From the NCBI RefSeq assembly GCF_900103585.1, contig NZ_FNHV01000002.1:716965-780964 (forward strand): a stretch of DNA of 64,000 bases, written 5' to 3'. Of this stretch, positions 26,377-34,690 are shown piece by piece. This stretch comes from Streptomyces sp. cf386. GTDB taxonomy: Bacteria > Actinomycetota > Actinomycetes > Streptomycetales > Streptomycetaceae. Position numbers and translations under genes: made by a program. A model generated the notes under the pieces. That model worked only from the letters and a program-made list of their open reading frames with translations, was not told the origin of the DNA and did not search any database. Position 1 is the stretch's first letter, and every line of letters begins with the position of its first letter.

Positions 26377-26626
26377 TTTCGCCCCCGCCGCCCCTACCCG
26401 TCCCATCCTCCAGGGGCTCTGCCCCTTCGACCCCGCCAGGGGGCTCCGCCCCCTGGACCCCCGCTCCTCAAACGCCGGAGAGGCTGTTTTTAGCCCGTCC
26501 GGCGTTTGAGGACGAGGCCCCTTCAGGGCCGATAGCGGGGGTCTGGGGGCGGCAGCCCCCAGGAGCGGGGTCGAAGGGGCGGCAGCCCTTGGTGATGGGA
26601 CGGGTAGGGGCGGCGGGGGCGAAAAC
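26377..26626. repeat. Head-to-head inverted pair of a dispersed ~135-bp repeat
   Basis: The right arm (about 26492-26626) is a copy of the repeat also found at 52283-52418 and 56576-56710: GTCCGGCGTTTGAGGACGAG ... GGGGGTCTGGGGGCGG ... GGGACGGGTAGGGGCGGCGG. The left arm (about 26377-26485) is the same element inverted. Together they form a palindrome of about 110 bp per arm around TTTTTA at 26487-26491. The element fills the gap between two convergent genes and may terminate both. Confidence 0.88.
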
Positions 26627-26664
26627 TCCCCAGGGCCCAAGCCGCCCGCGCCGGCAACGTCGTC

Positions 26665-27261
26665 TCAGCCCACCCGCTGGCGGACCCGCGGATTCCCCTG
26701 CTCCGGCTCCGCCCGCCGCGGCGCCTCCAGGAACGATTCCGCGCCCGCCACAGCAGCCGCCTCAGCCTCAGCTTCCGCTTCGCCCTCATCCGAAGGCATC
26801 GCCCGGAACACCCACGTCCGATACGACCAGAACCGGAACAACGTCGCGATCCCGATGCCGACGAACTTGAAGATGTTGCTCTGCAGCGGGCTGTCCCAGC
26901 CGAAGCCGTACGTCGCCGCGTACAGCACGCCGTTCTCGATCACCAGGCCGACCACGCTGAACAGCAGGAACAGACCCAGTTCCTTCGTACGGCGGCTCTT
27001 GTCGCGGTCGCGGTACGTGAAGTACCGGAAGCCGACGTAGTTGAAGGCGATCGCCACGACCGTCGCGATGACACTCGCCCGCACCACCTGCAGGTCGGTC
27101 ACATGCCGAACCAGGTTGAACACGAGGAGATTGACCAGGAGCCCCGCTCCCCCCACCGCCCCGAACTTGACAACCTCACGCATCAGCCGATCGAAGCGCT
27201 GCCGAACGGCACTGCGGGAGACCGGAGGCGCCGCATGAAGCCCCGAGGAACCACGTCCCAT
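26665..27261 (-). CDS. GtrA-like membrane protein
   Basis: 198 residues with four membrane helices (about 30-52, 60-82, 98-118 and 128-148), matching GtrA/DPMS-like flippase-associated proteins: KFGAVGGAGLLVNLLVFNLV, the NYVGFRYFTYRD motif and a final FWSYRTWVF. Such proteins are linked to export of lipid-linked sugars. The last 45 residues are an acidic Ala/Glu-rich tail. ATG 27261 has CAGGAG about 10 bases upstream. It is divergent from purK. Confidence 0.88.
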   Translation of the reverse strand: MGRGSSGLHAAPPVSRSAVRQRFDRLMREVVKFGAVGGAGLLVNLLVFNLVRHVTDLQVVRASVIATVVAIAFNYVGFRYFTYRDRDKSRRTKELGLFLLFSVVGLVIENGVLYAATYGFGWDSPLQSNIFKFVGIGIATLFRFWSYRTWVFRAMPSDEGEAEAEAEAAAVAGAESFLEAPRRAEPEQGNPRVRQRVG

Positions 27262-27412
27262 GGTCGTGAAGGCTCCTGTCGGTCGATTTGTCGGACGGTT
27301 TCGTCAACCCAGCCATGCTAACCACCCCCCTCGACGATTGCCTGTGCGCAAGCTCATAGGTCGGGAAGAGACCGGGAAAACTCCGGTAAGAGGGGCGCCC
27401 CGGGACGGCCGA

Positions 27413-27418
27413 TACCCT
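27413..27418 (+). promoter_or_regulatory. Possible -10 box for a leaderless purK transcript
   Basis: TACCCT ends 6 bases before the purK GTG, in GATACCCTAGGGGC. There is no Shine-Dalgarno sequence before that GTG, so transcription starting at or near the start codon is plausible. No good -35 is seen. Confidence 0.4.
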
Positions 27419-27424
27419 AGGGGC

Positions 27425-28564
27425 GTGACGTTCCCGGTAGTCGGCATGGTCGGCGGGGGCCAGCTCGCTCGTATGACACACGAGTCAGGCATCCCGCTGG
27501 GCATCAGGTTCAAGCTCCTCAGTGACACCCCTCAGGATTCCGCGGCGCAGGTCGTCAGCGATGTCGTCATCGGCGACTATCGCGACCTGGACACGCTGCG
27601 CGAGTTCGCGCGCGGTTGCGACGTGATCACCTTCGATCACGAACACGTACCCATCGAGCACCTCAGGGCCCTGGAGGCGGACGGTATCCCCGTCCGCCCG
27701 GGCCCCGACGCGCTTCAGCACGCCCAGGACAAGGGCGTGATGCGCGCGAGACTCGATGCCATCGGGGTGCCCTGCCCCCGGCACCGCATCGTGAGCGACC
27801 CGCAGGACGTCGCCGCCTTCGCGGCCGAGGGCGACGGCTTCCCGGTCGTCCTCAAGACCGTCCGCGGCGGCTACGACGGCAAGGGCGTCTGGGTCGTCGA
27901 CTCGCCCGAGGAGGCCGAGGCCCCCTTCCGGGCCGGCGTCCCGGTCCTCGCCGAGGAGAAGGTCGACTACGTCCGCGAGCTCGCCGCCAACGTCGTACGG
28001 TCCCCGCACGGCCAGGCCGTCGCCTACCCCGTCGTCGAGTCCCAGCAGGTGGGCGGCGTCTGCGACACCGTGATCGCGCCCGCCCCCTACCTCGACGAGA
28101 CCCTCGCCCTGAAGGCCGAGGAAATGGCGCTGACCATCGCCAAGGAACTTGGCGTCGTCGGCCACCTCGCCGTGGAGCTGTTCCAGACCCGCGACGGCCG
28201 CATCCTCGTCAACGAACTGGCGATGCGCCCGCACAACTCGGGCCACTGGACCCAGGACGGCGCCATAACGTCGCAGTTCGCCAACCACGTCCGCGCCGTC
28301 CTCGACCTCCCCCTCGGCGACCCGCGCCCGCGCGCCAGGTGGACCGTGATGGTCAACGTCCTCGGCGGCGACTACCCGGACATGTACTCCGCGTACCTGC
28401 ACTGCATGGCCCGCGACCCCCAGCTCAAGATCCACATGTACGGCAAGGACGTGAAGCCCGGCCGCAAGGTCGGTCACGTCAACACCTACGGCGACGACCT
28501 GGACGACGTGCTGGAGCGCGCACGTCACGCAGCCGGCTACCTGAAGGGCACGATCACCGAATGA
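27425..28564 (+). CDS. purK: N5-carboxyaminoimidazole ribonucleotide synthase
   Basis: 379 residues, ATP-grasp enzyme of purine synthesis, converting AIR, ATP and bicarbonate to N5-CAIR. It begins [17 protein letters not shown], the expected N-terminal glycine loop, and carries the [11 protein letters not shown]-grasp loop, [11 protein letters not shown] and [17 protein letters not shown] 27425 is chosen because it starts at the family N-terminus; an upstream open extension is not homologous. ATGA overlap with purE indicates coupling. Confidence 0.96.
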   Translation: MTFPVVGMVGGGQLARMTHESGIPLGIRFKLLSDTPQDSAAQVVSDVVIGDYRDLDTLREFARGCDVITFDHEHVPIEHLRALEADGIPVRPGPDALQHAQDKGVMRARLDAIGVPCPRHRIVSDPQDVAAFAAEGDGFPVVLKTVRGGYDGKGVWVVDSPEEAEAPFRAGVPVLAEEKVDYVRELAANVVRSPHGQAVAYPVVESQQVGGVCDTVIAPAPYLDETLALKAEEMALTIAKELGVVGHLAVELFQTRDGRILVNELAMRPHNSGHWTQDGAITSQFANHVRAVLDLPLGDPRPRARWTVMVNVLGGDYPDMYSAYLHCMARDPQLKIHMYGKDVKPGRKVGHVNTYGDDLDDVLERARHAAGYLKGTITE

Positions 28565-29100
28565 GCACCGCTGTCGGCCCCGTCGTGGGCATCGTCATGG
28601 GTTCGGACTCCGACTGGCCCGTGATGGAGGCCGCCGCCCAGGCCCTCGACGAGTTCGAGATCGACTACGAGGTCGACGTCGTCTCCGCGCACCGCATGCC
28701 GCGCGAGATGGTCACGTACGGCGAGCAGGCCGCCGAGCGAGGTCTGAAGGTGATCATCGCCGGTGCCGGAGGCGCCGCCCACCTCCCGGGCATGCTCGCC
28801 TCCGTGACCCCCCTCCCGGTCATCGGCGTCCCCGTCCCGCTGAAGTACCTCGACGGCATGGACTCCCTGCTCTCGATCGTGCAGATGCCAGCCGGCGTCC
28901 CCGTGGCCACCGTCTCGGTCGCCGGCGCCCGCAACGCCGGCCTGCTCGCCGCCCGCATCCTCGCCACCCACGACGAGGACCTGCAGCAGCGGATGCGCGA
29001 GTTCCAGCAGGACCTCAACGACCAGGCCACCGAGAAGGGCAAGCGGCTGCGCGCCAAGGTAGAGGGCGCGGGCGGCTTCGGCTTCGGCACGGGGAAGTGA
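28561..29100 (+). CDS. purE: N5-carboxyaminoimidazole ribonucleotide mutase
   Basis: 179 residues, class I PurE, moving the carboxylate of N5-CAIR to give CAIR. The [10 protein letters not shown] phosphate loop, SAHRMP catalytic histidine motif and [11 protein letters not shown] are all present. It overlaps purK by ATGA and ends 5 bp before the ATG of the dipeptidase gene. A 15-residue Gly/Lys-rich tail follows the domain. Confidence 0.97.
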   Translation: MSTAVGPVVGIVMGSDSDWPVMEAAAQALDEFEIDYEVDVVSAHRMPREMVTYGEQAAERGLKVIIAGAGGAAHLPGMLASVTPLPVIGVPVPLKYLDGMDSLLSIVQMPAGVPVATVSVAGARNAGLLAARILATHDEDLQQRMREFQQDLNDQATEKGKRLRAKVEGAGGFGFGTGK

Positions 29101-29105
29101 CGCCG

Positions 29106-30296
29106 ATGACCTCCGCTTCGCTGGAGGCAGCCCGGGAACTCCTGCGCGAGTTCCCCGTCGTCGACGGCCACAACGACCTCCCGTGGGCCCTGCGCGAACA
29201 GGTCCGCTACGACCTCGACGCCCGTGACATCGCCGCCCACCAGGGCGCCCATCTGCACACCGACATCCCCCGCCTGCGCGAGGGCGGCGTGGGCGCGCAG
29301 TACTGGTCGGTGTACGTCCGCTCGGACTACGCCGGTGACAAGGCGGTCAGCGCCACCCTCGAACAGATCGACTGCGTACGGCAGTTGCTCGCGCGGTATC
29401 CGAACGACCTGCGCCCGGCGCTGACGGCGGCGGACATGGAGGCGGCGCGCGCGGAGGGCCGTATCGCCTCCCTCATGGGCGCGGAGGGCGGCCACTCGAT
29501 CGCCAACTCCCTCGCCACGCTGCGCGCGCTTTATGCGCTCGGCGTCCGCTACATGACGCTCACCCACAACGACAACATCGCGTGGGCGGACTCGGCGACG
29601 GACGAGCCCGGAGTGGGCGGCCTGTCGGCCTTCGGCCGCGAGGTCGTGCGGGAGATGAACCGCGCGGGCATGCTCGTCGACCTCTCGCACGTGGCGCCCA
29701 CGACGATGCGCGACGCGCTCGACGCCTCCGTCGCCCCGGTGATCTTCTCCCACTCCTCCTCCCGTGCGGTCTGCGACCACCCGCGCAACATCCCCGACGA
29801 CGTCCTGGAGCGCCTCCCCGGAAACGGCGGCGTCGCGATGGTGACGTTCGTGCCGAAGTTCGTGCTCCAGGCGGCGGTCGACTGGACGGTCGCGGCCGAC
29901 GAGAACATGCGTGCGCACGGCTTCCACCACCTCGACACGACCGCCGAGGCGATGAAGGTGCACCGCGCCTTCGAGGAGACCAATCCGCGCCCGGTCGCCA
30001 CGGTGTCCACGGTCGCCGACCACCTGGACCACATGCGCGAGGTCGTCGGCGTCGACCACCTCGGCATCGGCGGCGACTACGACGGCACGGCCTTCACCCC
30101 GGACGGCCTGAACGACGTCTCCGGCTACCCCAACCTGCTCGCCGAACTGCTGGACCGCGGCTGGTCCAAGCCCGACCTGGCCAAGCTGACCTGGCAGAAC
30201 TCGGTGCGGGTGCTGGGCGCGGCGGAGGACGTGGCGCGGGATCTTCAGGCGACGCGGGGCCCGTCCAACGCGACCATCGAGGCGCTGGACAGCTGA
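29106..30296 (+). CDS. Membrane (renal)-type dipeptidase, peptidase M19
   Basis: 396 residues of a binuclear zinc amidohydrolase barrel. Metal ligands are seen as VDGHNDLP (HxD), GAEGGHS (bridging Glu), LSH and SHSSSR histidines, and DYDG aspartate. The S. coelicolor orthologue in this position (Sco3058, from memory) is the structurally studied closest bacterial homologue of human renal dipeptidase and cleaves L-Xaa-D-Xaa dipeptides. No signal peptide, so it is cytosolic. ATG 29106 has GGGGAAG 7-8 bases before it; GTG 29097 overlapping the purE stop is an alternative. It may recycle peptidoglycan-derived dipeptides. Confidence 0.93.
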   Translation: MTSASLEAARELLREFPVVDGHNDLPWALREQVRYDLDARDIAAHQGAHLHTDIPRLREGGVGAQYWSVYVRSDYAGDKAVSATLEQIDCVRQLLARYPNDLRPALTAADMEAARAEGRIASLMGAEGGHSIANSLATLRALYALGVRYMTLTHNDNIAWADSATDEPGVGGLSAFGREVVREMNRAGMLVDLSHVAPTTMRDALDASVAPVIFSHSSSRAVCDHPRNIPDDVLERLPGNGGVAMVTFVPKFVLQAAVDWTVAADENMRAHGFHHLDTTAEAMKVHRAFEETNPRPVATVSTVADHLDHMREVVGVDHLGIGGDYDGTAFTPDGLNDVSGYPNLLAELLDRGWSKPDLAKLTWQNSVRVLGAAEDVARDLQATRGPSNATIEALDS

Positions 30297-30334
30297 GCGG
30301 TTAGCGGTACCGCAAGGGAAGGGCGGCCGCGCAT

Positions 30335-30454
30335 GACTTGTCCTGCCGGTGCGCCGAGCGCGACCGCATCGACCGCATGATCGCCGACCTCGTCCGCTCC
30401 CGGGACACCCTGGACGAGGTCAGAGAAACCGACGAAACGGGTCTCTACCAGTGA
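30335..30454 (+). pseudogene. Remnant of a MerR-type regulator C-terminus
   Basis: The frame reads DLSCRCAERDRIDRMIADLV then RSRDTLDEVRETDETGLYQ and stops at 30454. This resembles the coiled-coil end of MerR-family regulators, but there is no helix-turn-helix, and the frame is closed by TAG at about 30303 without a good start. It looks like the stump of a deleted gene. The similarity is by eye only. Confidence 0.45.
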
Positions 30455-30479
30455 CGAAAGTCCTGGTGGGGCCCGTTTC
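30434..30479. terminator. Hairpin overlapping the MerR remnant end
   Basis: GAAACGGG (30434-30441) pairs with CCCGTTTC (30472-30479); ACCAG and CTGGT pair inside. It would terminate transcription leaving the purKE-dipeptidase operon. Confidence 0.65.
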
Positions 30480-30506
30480 TCGTTGGACATGGTGCGGGCT
30501 GCTGGT

Positions 30507-30706
30507 ATGACGACCTGGTTCCGCACCTACTACTTGCGTGATCATGCCGACCTCGCGGCGATGGGTCGCTATGAACGCAGTACGGCGTCCTGGCCGAGGC
30601 CGTGCTCGACGGCTGGCAGGACCAGCCGCCGGCAGCCGAGATCTCCGCGGAGGAGTTCGAGCGCCTGTGGGTCGAGGCCAGGCGAATTCATGGTGCTTCA
30701 GGCTGA
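30507..30706 (+). pseudogene. Frameshifted small gene of unknown function
   Basis: From ATG 30507 the protein reads MTTWFRTYYLRDHADLAAMG RYER and then turns to Arg/Pro-rich nonsense. From 30578 the +1 frame gives QYGVLAEAVLDGWQDQPPAA EISAEEFERLWVEARRI and stops at 30706. Joining the two gives a sensible acidic protein of about 66 residues. A one-base loss at about 30575 explains this. No family recognised. Confidence 0.5.
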
Positions 30707-30868
30707 TCTGGCGGGCTGACCGGCCTGCTGCGAACGGGGCAGTGCCGGGCCCGGTCTCCTCTTCGGGGATGTGCGCGGGACTTACGTTGGGCACGGCACG
30801 CGCCCCTTCGCGACCTTCCGTCTCCGCGTGCCGCCGCACTGACCGCACGGCGGAAAGAGGCATCCGGG

Positions 30869-32122
30869 ATGACGCGCAGCTCCGAACGCCGCAGGTGGTC
30901 GGCGGCAACAGCCCAGGGCAGACTCGCGGTGGCGGCATGCGCCGCCGCCGGGCTCCTGACAGCGACGGCGTGCACCGGCGCCACGACGAACTCCCCGCCG
31001 GCGGCCGCCGCCGCGACGCCCTCCCCCAGCACCTCGGTCCGTGAACTCACCCCGGCGCTGTCGTCGCAGCTGGACAAAGCCGTCCAGCAGACGCTGAAGC
31101 AGGCGGGCGTGCCCGGGGTGACCGTGGGGCTGTGGCTGCCGGGCAAGGGCACGTACGTCCGCTCGTTCGGTGTGGCCGACAAGGGCACCGGCGCCGCCAT
31201 GTCGGAGAACCTGCGCGTGCGGATCGGCAGCGAGACCAAGACGTTCACGGTGACCGGGCTCCTGCGGCTGGTGGACGGGGGACGGGTCGGTCTCGACGAC
31301 CCGATCTCGAAGCACGTGGACGACGTCCCCAACGGGGACCGCATCACCCTGCGCCAGCTCGCCGAGATGCGCAGCGGACTGTTCTCGTACAGCGACGACC
31401 CGGACTTCGACAAGGCCTTCCTCTCCGACCCCGACCGGAAATTCACGCCGCAGCAGTTGCTCGACTACGCCTTCAAGCACCCTCCGCTGTTCGCCCCGGG
31501 GCAGAAGTTCAACTACTCCAACACGAACCTGATCCTGCTCGGCCTGGTCATCGAGAAGGTGAGCGGCCAACCCCTCGGCGACTTCCTGAAGCAGCAGGTC
31601 ATCGAACCGGCCGGCCTGCGCAACACGGTCTTCCCCAAGGGGACCGAGTTCCCCGATCCGCACGCCCAGGGCTACACGGTGCAGACACCGAACGGCGACG
31701 TCGCGAACGCGACGAACTGGGACCCGTCCTGGGCCTGGGCCGCCGGTGCGATCATCTCCGACCTGCAGGACCTGCGGAAATGGGCGCCGATCCTCGCGAC
31801 GGGCACCCTGCTCGAGCCCGCCACGCAACGGCAGCGCCTGCGGATGCTGCCCACCGGCTACCCGGGAACCGCGTACGGGCTCGGTATCTTCACCACCAAC
31901 GGGTGGATCGGGCACAATGGCTCGCTCCCCGGCTACGAGTCGGTGACGGTCTACCTGCCCTCGGCCAAGGCGACGTTGGTGATCCTCACCAACGCGGACT
32001 TCATCTACAAGGGCTCCGAGAACAGCACGCTGTTCGCTCAGGCCATCACCCGCATCGTGACCCCGGACAACGTCTACGCCCTGCCGCCGTCGGCGCCATC
32101 CTCGCCGTCCCCGTCCGCCTGA
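30869..32122 (+). CDS. Exported serine beta-lactamase-like hydrolase (class C / DD-peptidase fold), lipoprotein
   Basis: 417 residues. The signal peptide ends in a lipobox (LTATAC, Cys about 35), then a Pro/Ser linker and the beta-lactamase/DD-peptidase fold. The SxxK nucleophile is Ser121-Lys124 in GSETK, the YxN motif is YSNTN and the third motif is HNGSLPG. Such proteins act as D-Ala-D-Ala carboxypeptidases, esterases or beta-lactamases; sequence alone does not decide. A Ser/Pro C-terminus ends the protein. AGAGG lies 8-9 bases before ATG 30869. Confidence 0.88.
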   Translation: MTRSSERRRWSAATAQGRLAVAACAAAGLLTATACTGATTNSPPAAAAATPSPSTSVRELTPALSSQLDKAVQQTLKQAGVPGVTVGLWLPGKGTYVRSFGVADKGTGAAMSENLRVRIGSETKTFTVTGLLRLVDGGRVGLDDPISKHVDDVPNGDRITLRQLAEMRSGLFSYSDDPDFDKAFLSDPDRKFTPQQLLDYAFKHPPLFAPGQKFNYSNTNLILLGLVIEKVSGQPLGDFLKQQVIEPAGLRNTVFPKGTEFPDPHAQGYTVQTPNGDVANATNWDPSWAWAAGAIISDLQDLRKWAPILATGTLLEPATQRQRLRMLPTGYPGTAYGLGIFTTNGWIGHNGSLPGYESVTVYLPSAKATLVILTNADFIYKGSENSTLFAQAITRIVTPDNVYALPPSAPSSPSPSA

Positions 32123-32286
32123 CGCGCCGGCCGTTCGGCGCGTTCGGGTGGGAGCACGGCCATGCCGTGTACGAGGAAGACGCCGAGCAGATCGCCTCCA
32201 GCAGTCCAGGAGCTGCCGTGATCAGCGCATTTCGTCGGTTGGCCGGTCATCGAGGCGGCCCGGGAGCCGGCGCGGTCGAGGCGTGA

Positions 32287-32646
32287 TCAGCAGGCGCAGA
32301 GACAGAACGGGTGCCCCGCCGGATCCGCGTAGACCCGGAAGCTCCGCGTGCGGTCCTCGGCGTCCAGCGGCTTGGCGCCCAGGGCCAGGACCTCCTTCTC
32401 GGCCGAGTCCAGGTCCTCGACGGTCAGGTCCAGATGGAACTGCTGCGAGTGATCGGGCGCGGGCCACTTCGGCGGTACGAAACCCGGGGCGGCCTGGAAT
32501 GCCAGTGCCTGCCCGCCGGGTGCCTTCAGGTTCACCCACTCGTCCTCGCCCTCGACGCTGCCGCCGAGCACGCGCGCGTAGAAGTCCGCGAGGGTGCGGG
32601 GGTCGGGACAGTCCAGGACGACGACGCCCAGTTCGGCGATGGCCAT
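32287..32646 (-). CDS. VOC-superfamily (glyoxalase/bleomycin-resistance-like) protein
   Basis: 119 residues of paired beta-alpha-beta-beta-beta units: ELGVVVLDCPDPRTLADFYA, QQFHLDLTVEDLDSAEKEVL, and the end RVYADPAGHPFCLC. This common Streptomyces VOC type has no known substrate; a metal-binding His pair and acidic residues are possible. AAGGAGG precedes ATG 32646 by 6 bases. It is divergent from a CGNR regulator with shared operators, so it is likely the regulated gene. Confidence 0.88.
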   Translation of the reverse strand: MAIAELGVVVLDCPDPRTLADFYARVLGGSVEGEDEWVNLKAPGGQALAFQAAPGFVPPKWPAPDHSQQFHLDLTVEDLDSAEKEVLALGAKPLDAEDRTRSFRVYADPAGHPFCLCAC

Positions 32647-32666
32647 GGCTTCCTCCTTGAAGTCTT

Positions 32667-32730
32667 GGTTACCCGTATAGCTCGTCAACGGGTAACCGCG
32701 TTACCGCATACTCCCGCATTGGGGGTAACG
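32667..32730. promoter_or_regulatory. Array of four GTTACC/GGTAAC half-sites (two operators)
   Basis: Between the divergent VOC and CGNR genes are half-sites GTTACC at 32668, GGTAAC at 32691, GTTACC at 32700 and GGTAAC at 32724. The first pair is a perfect 10-bp inverted repeat (GGTTACCCGT, 11-bp gap, ACGGGTAACC, 32667-32697). The middle pair forms GGTAACCGCGTTACC, a perfect palindrome (32691-32705). The outer pairs have near-equal spacing (23 and 24 bp). This is a strong candidate binding region, most simply for the CGNR protein. Confidence 0.8.
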
Positions 32731-32762
32731 TCGCAAGAGGGATCGGGAGGTAGCGTGCAGCT

Positions 32763-33260
32763 ATGAGTGAGAGATCGGCCGCGCCCGGAGGCCTGGAGCT
32801 GGTCCAGTCCCTGGTCAACACGCTGGACGTCGAGACGGGGGTCGACTCGCTGGACACGGCGGAGGGGCGCGCGCGGTTCGGGGTCGCCGAGGAGGACCTT
32901 CCCGGGGCGCGGGAACTGCGGGAGTCGCTGCGGGTGGCGCTGCTCGCGCACGCCGGCCATCCCGCGCACCGTGCCGTGGCGCCGCTGGACGAGCTGCTGA
33001 CGGCGGCTCCGTTGCTCGTCAGGGTCGACGCGGGGGGCTCCGCGCTGCTGGGGGCGGCCGACGATGCTCCGCTGGTTTCGCGGGTCGCGGTGGGGATAGC
33101 GCAGGCGCTGGTGGAGGGCACCTGGATGCGGCTGAAGGCGTGTGAGGCGGTCGACTGCCACTGGGCGTACTACGACCGGAGTCCGGCGGGGCGGGGGCGG
33201 TGGTGCTCGATGCAGGTGTGTGGGGCGCGGGCGAAGATGCGGCGTTATCGGGCGAAGTGA
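32763..33260 (+). CDS. CGNR zinc-finger protein (ABATE-domain regulator)
   Basis: 165 residues. The N-terminal ABATE-like helical domain (about 1-120, LELVQSLVNTLDVE at the start) is followed by the CGNR zinc finger (about 125-162) with CEAVDCHWAYYDRSPAGRGR and WCSMQVCGARAKMRRYR: four cysteines and a basic DNA-contacting end. These are presumed stress-type transcription regulators. Divergent from the VOC gene over a palindromic region, consistent with autoregulation. Confidence 0.9.
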   Translation: MSERSAAPGGLELVQSLVNTLDVETGVDSLDTAEGRARFGVAEEDLPGARELRESLRVALLAHAGHPAHRAVAPLDELLTAAPLLVRVDAGGSALLGAADDAPLVSRVAVGIAQALVEGTWMRLKACEAVDCHWAYYDRSPAGRGRWCSMQVCGARAKMRRYRAK

Positions 33261-33290
33261 CGCCTACGGAGGTGCCGGGTTGGGTCTTCT

Positions 33291-33348
33291 TGCGGCTGCG
33301 GGTTCGTTGTGGCTGGTCGCGCAGTTCCCCGCGCCCCTTTAGGGGCGT
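33291..33348 (+). repeat. Dispersed Streptomyces intergenic repeat, copy 2, with hairpin
   Basis: Nearly identical to 20445-20496: GTTGTGGCTGGTCGCGCAGT, then TCCCCGCGCCCCTTTAGGGG. It ends in a 7-bp stem CGCCCCT/AGGGGCG. It lies between convergent genes (CGNR and cupredoxin A), again where a terminator is needed. Confidence 0.85.
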
Positions 33349-33353
33349 TGCTG

Positions 33354-34070
33354 TTAAGCCTCTTCCTCGCGGGACCGCGCTGCCCGTGAACCCACCAACA
33401 GCAGGCACATCACCGCCACCCCCGCGACAATCCCCGTCAGGACCAGCAAGGGGTCCAGTGGGCGGGTCGTCGAGGCGATGACCTGGGTCTGTGGTGTCGG
33501 GGACGCGGTGGCCGTCGGCGTCGGAGACGGCGTTGCCGAGTTTGCGGTGGCCTGGTGAGACGGCGACGGGGTGGACCGTACCGGCGAGGAGGCCGGTGCG
33601 CGGGTCGTCGCCGTCCTGCTCGGGACGGTCGCGTGATGGCCGGACGACTGGTTTCCTGAAGCCGCCCCGGCCTGCGAGTGATCGTGCGTCGGCGCCGCCG
33701 CCGAGGTCGCCGGTGCCGCCGCCTGGACCACGATCCGGGCCGTCATGTTCGGGTGGACGGTGCAGTAGTAGGCGTACGTCCCCGGCGTTGTGAAGGTGAA
33801 GCTCCAGGTGCCGCCCTTGTTCAGCATGGGGGAGTGGATGGCCACCGGGCCGGACGTCGTCTTCACGTCGTGTGGTGCGGTGTCCTGGTTGGTCCAGGTC
33901 ACCGTGGAGCCGACAGGGATCGTCAGGCTCGCGGGGCTGTAGGCATACCCGCTCATGGTCACCCGGTACGTCGCCGCCGACGCCTGCCCGCCCGGCACCA
34001 CGAACAGCAGCCCGAGCAGGGCGGACAGGGCGAGCACGGCCCCCTGGACCGCTCGCCGGGCCGCCCTCAC
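33354..34070 (-). CDS. Exported cupredoxin with C-terminal membrane anchor (A)
   Basis: 238 residues. A signal peptide (GAVLALSALLGLLFVVPGGQ ASA) leads to a plastocyanin-like domain (about 32-118) with type I copper ligands His in TAPHDVK and Cys/His/Met in YYCTVHPNMTARI. A Ser/Thr/Pro/His-rich stalk (about 120-205) and a membrane helix (LLVLTGIVAGVAVMCLLLVG) follow, with a short basic-acidic tail. GTG 34070 overlaps the YceI-like gene stop. Likely a surface electron carrier or copper binder. Confidence 0.9.
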   Translation of the reverse strand: MRAARRAVQGAVLALSALLGLLFVVPGGQASAATYRVTMSGYAYSPASLTIPVGSTVTWTNQDTAPHDVKTTSGPVAIHSPMLNKGGTWSFTFTTPGTYAYYCTVHPNMTARIVVQAAAPATSAAAPTHDHSQAGAASGNQSSGHHATVPSRTATTRAPASSPVRSTPSPSHQATANSATPSPTPTATASPTPQTQVIASTTRPLDPLLVLTGIVAGVAVMCLLLVGSRAARSREEEA

Positions 34071-34573
34071 GCGAACTCTCCGGCGATCAGCAGCCGCAGC
34101 CGGGTGGCCGGACGCAGCCGGCCGAACCGGAAGCCGGTGGCGCGCCGCAGCAGCCGGTACGGCAGCCGGGCCACACCCACGCCGAGCAGCCGGTCGTCGG
34201 CCCGCTCGACCACCCGCAGCCGCAGCAGTATGGGGAAGTCGGTGTCGTCGATGCGGAGGTCGCCGGTCAGCTGGGCGGTGCCGGCGGTCTCCTGGGCGTG
34301 GTCGAGGGTGAGGGCGGCCTTGAGGTGGGCGTCGTCGAACGCGAAGCGGAGGGTGGGGTGGTCAGGGTGTTCATGGGGCTCGGGCACCGTGAGCGTGGCC
34401 TCGGCGAGGGTGAGGCGACGGCGGCGTACCGGCAACGGGCCGTAGAGAGCGGTGAGTTCGACCAGTGAGCGGCCGGGCGCCACCGTGTAGCGGCCGGGCA
34501 GCGGGAGCCAGGGGGCGGCCGGACCGGGGGCCCCGGGTGGGGTCGGTTCGATGGGGAGGGTGACGGTTGTCAT
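34067..34573 (-). CDS. YceI-like family protein
   Basis: 168 residues, beta-rich, opening LPGRYTVAPGRSLVELTALY and containing LRFAFDDAHLKAALTLDHAQ and AQLTGDLRIDDTDFPILL, resembling the YceI lipocalin-like fold, which binds polyisoprenoid or amide lipids. No signal peptide is visible, unlike E. coli YceI. CAAGGAGACC precedes ATG 34573. Coupled by GTGA to cupredoxin A; the functional link is unclear. Confidence 0.7.
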   Translation of the reverse strand: MTTVTLPIEPTPPGAPGPAAPWLPLPGRYTVAPGRSLVELTALYGPLPVRRRRLTLAEATLTVPEPHEHPDHPTLRFAFDDAHLKAALTLDHAQETAGTAQLTGDLRIDDTDFPILLRLRVVERADDRLLGVGVARLPYRLLRRATGFRFGRLRPATRLRLLIAGEFA

Positions 34574-34690
34574 CCCGGTCTCCTTGGAATGCGGTTCCGG
34601 AAGGGCGGCGGTGACGGGAACAATGGGGGAGCGCCGGTCCGGCCGACTGAGCCTCGGCCGGACCGGCGTCCGTCTACCGCGCGGGCGGTG

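Noticed and set aside
27300..27424. Purine riboswitch upstream of purK
   Set aside because: No xpt-type core or conserved loops are visible, and the leader seems to be absent.
32123..32286. Possible small gene between the beta-lactamase-like and VOC genes
   Set aside because: Short acidic frame pieces (YEEDAEQIASS) without a start, ribosome site or recognisable family.
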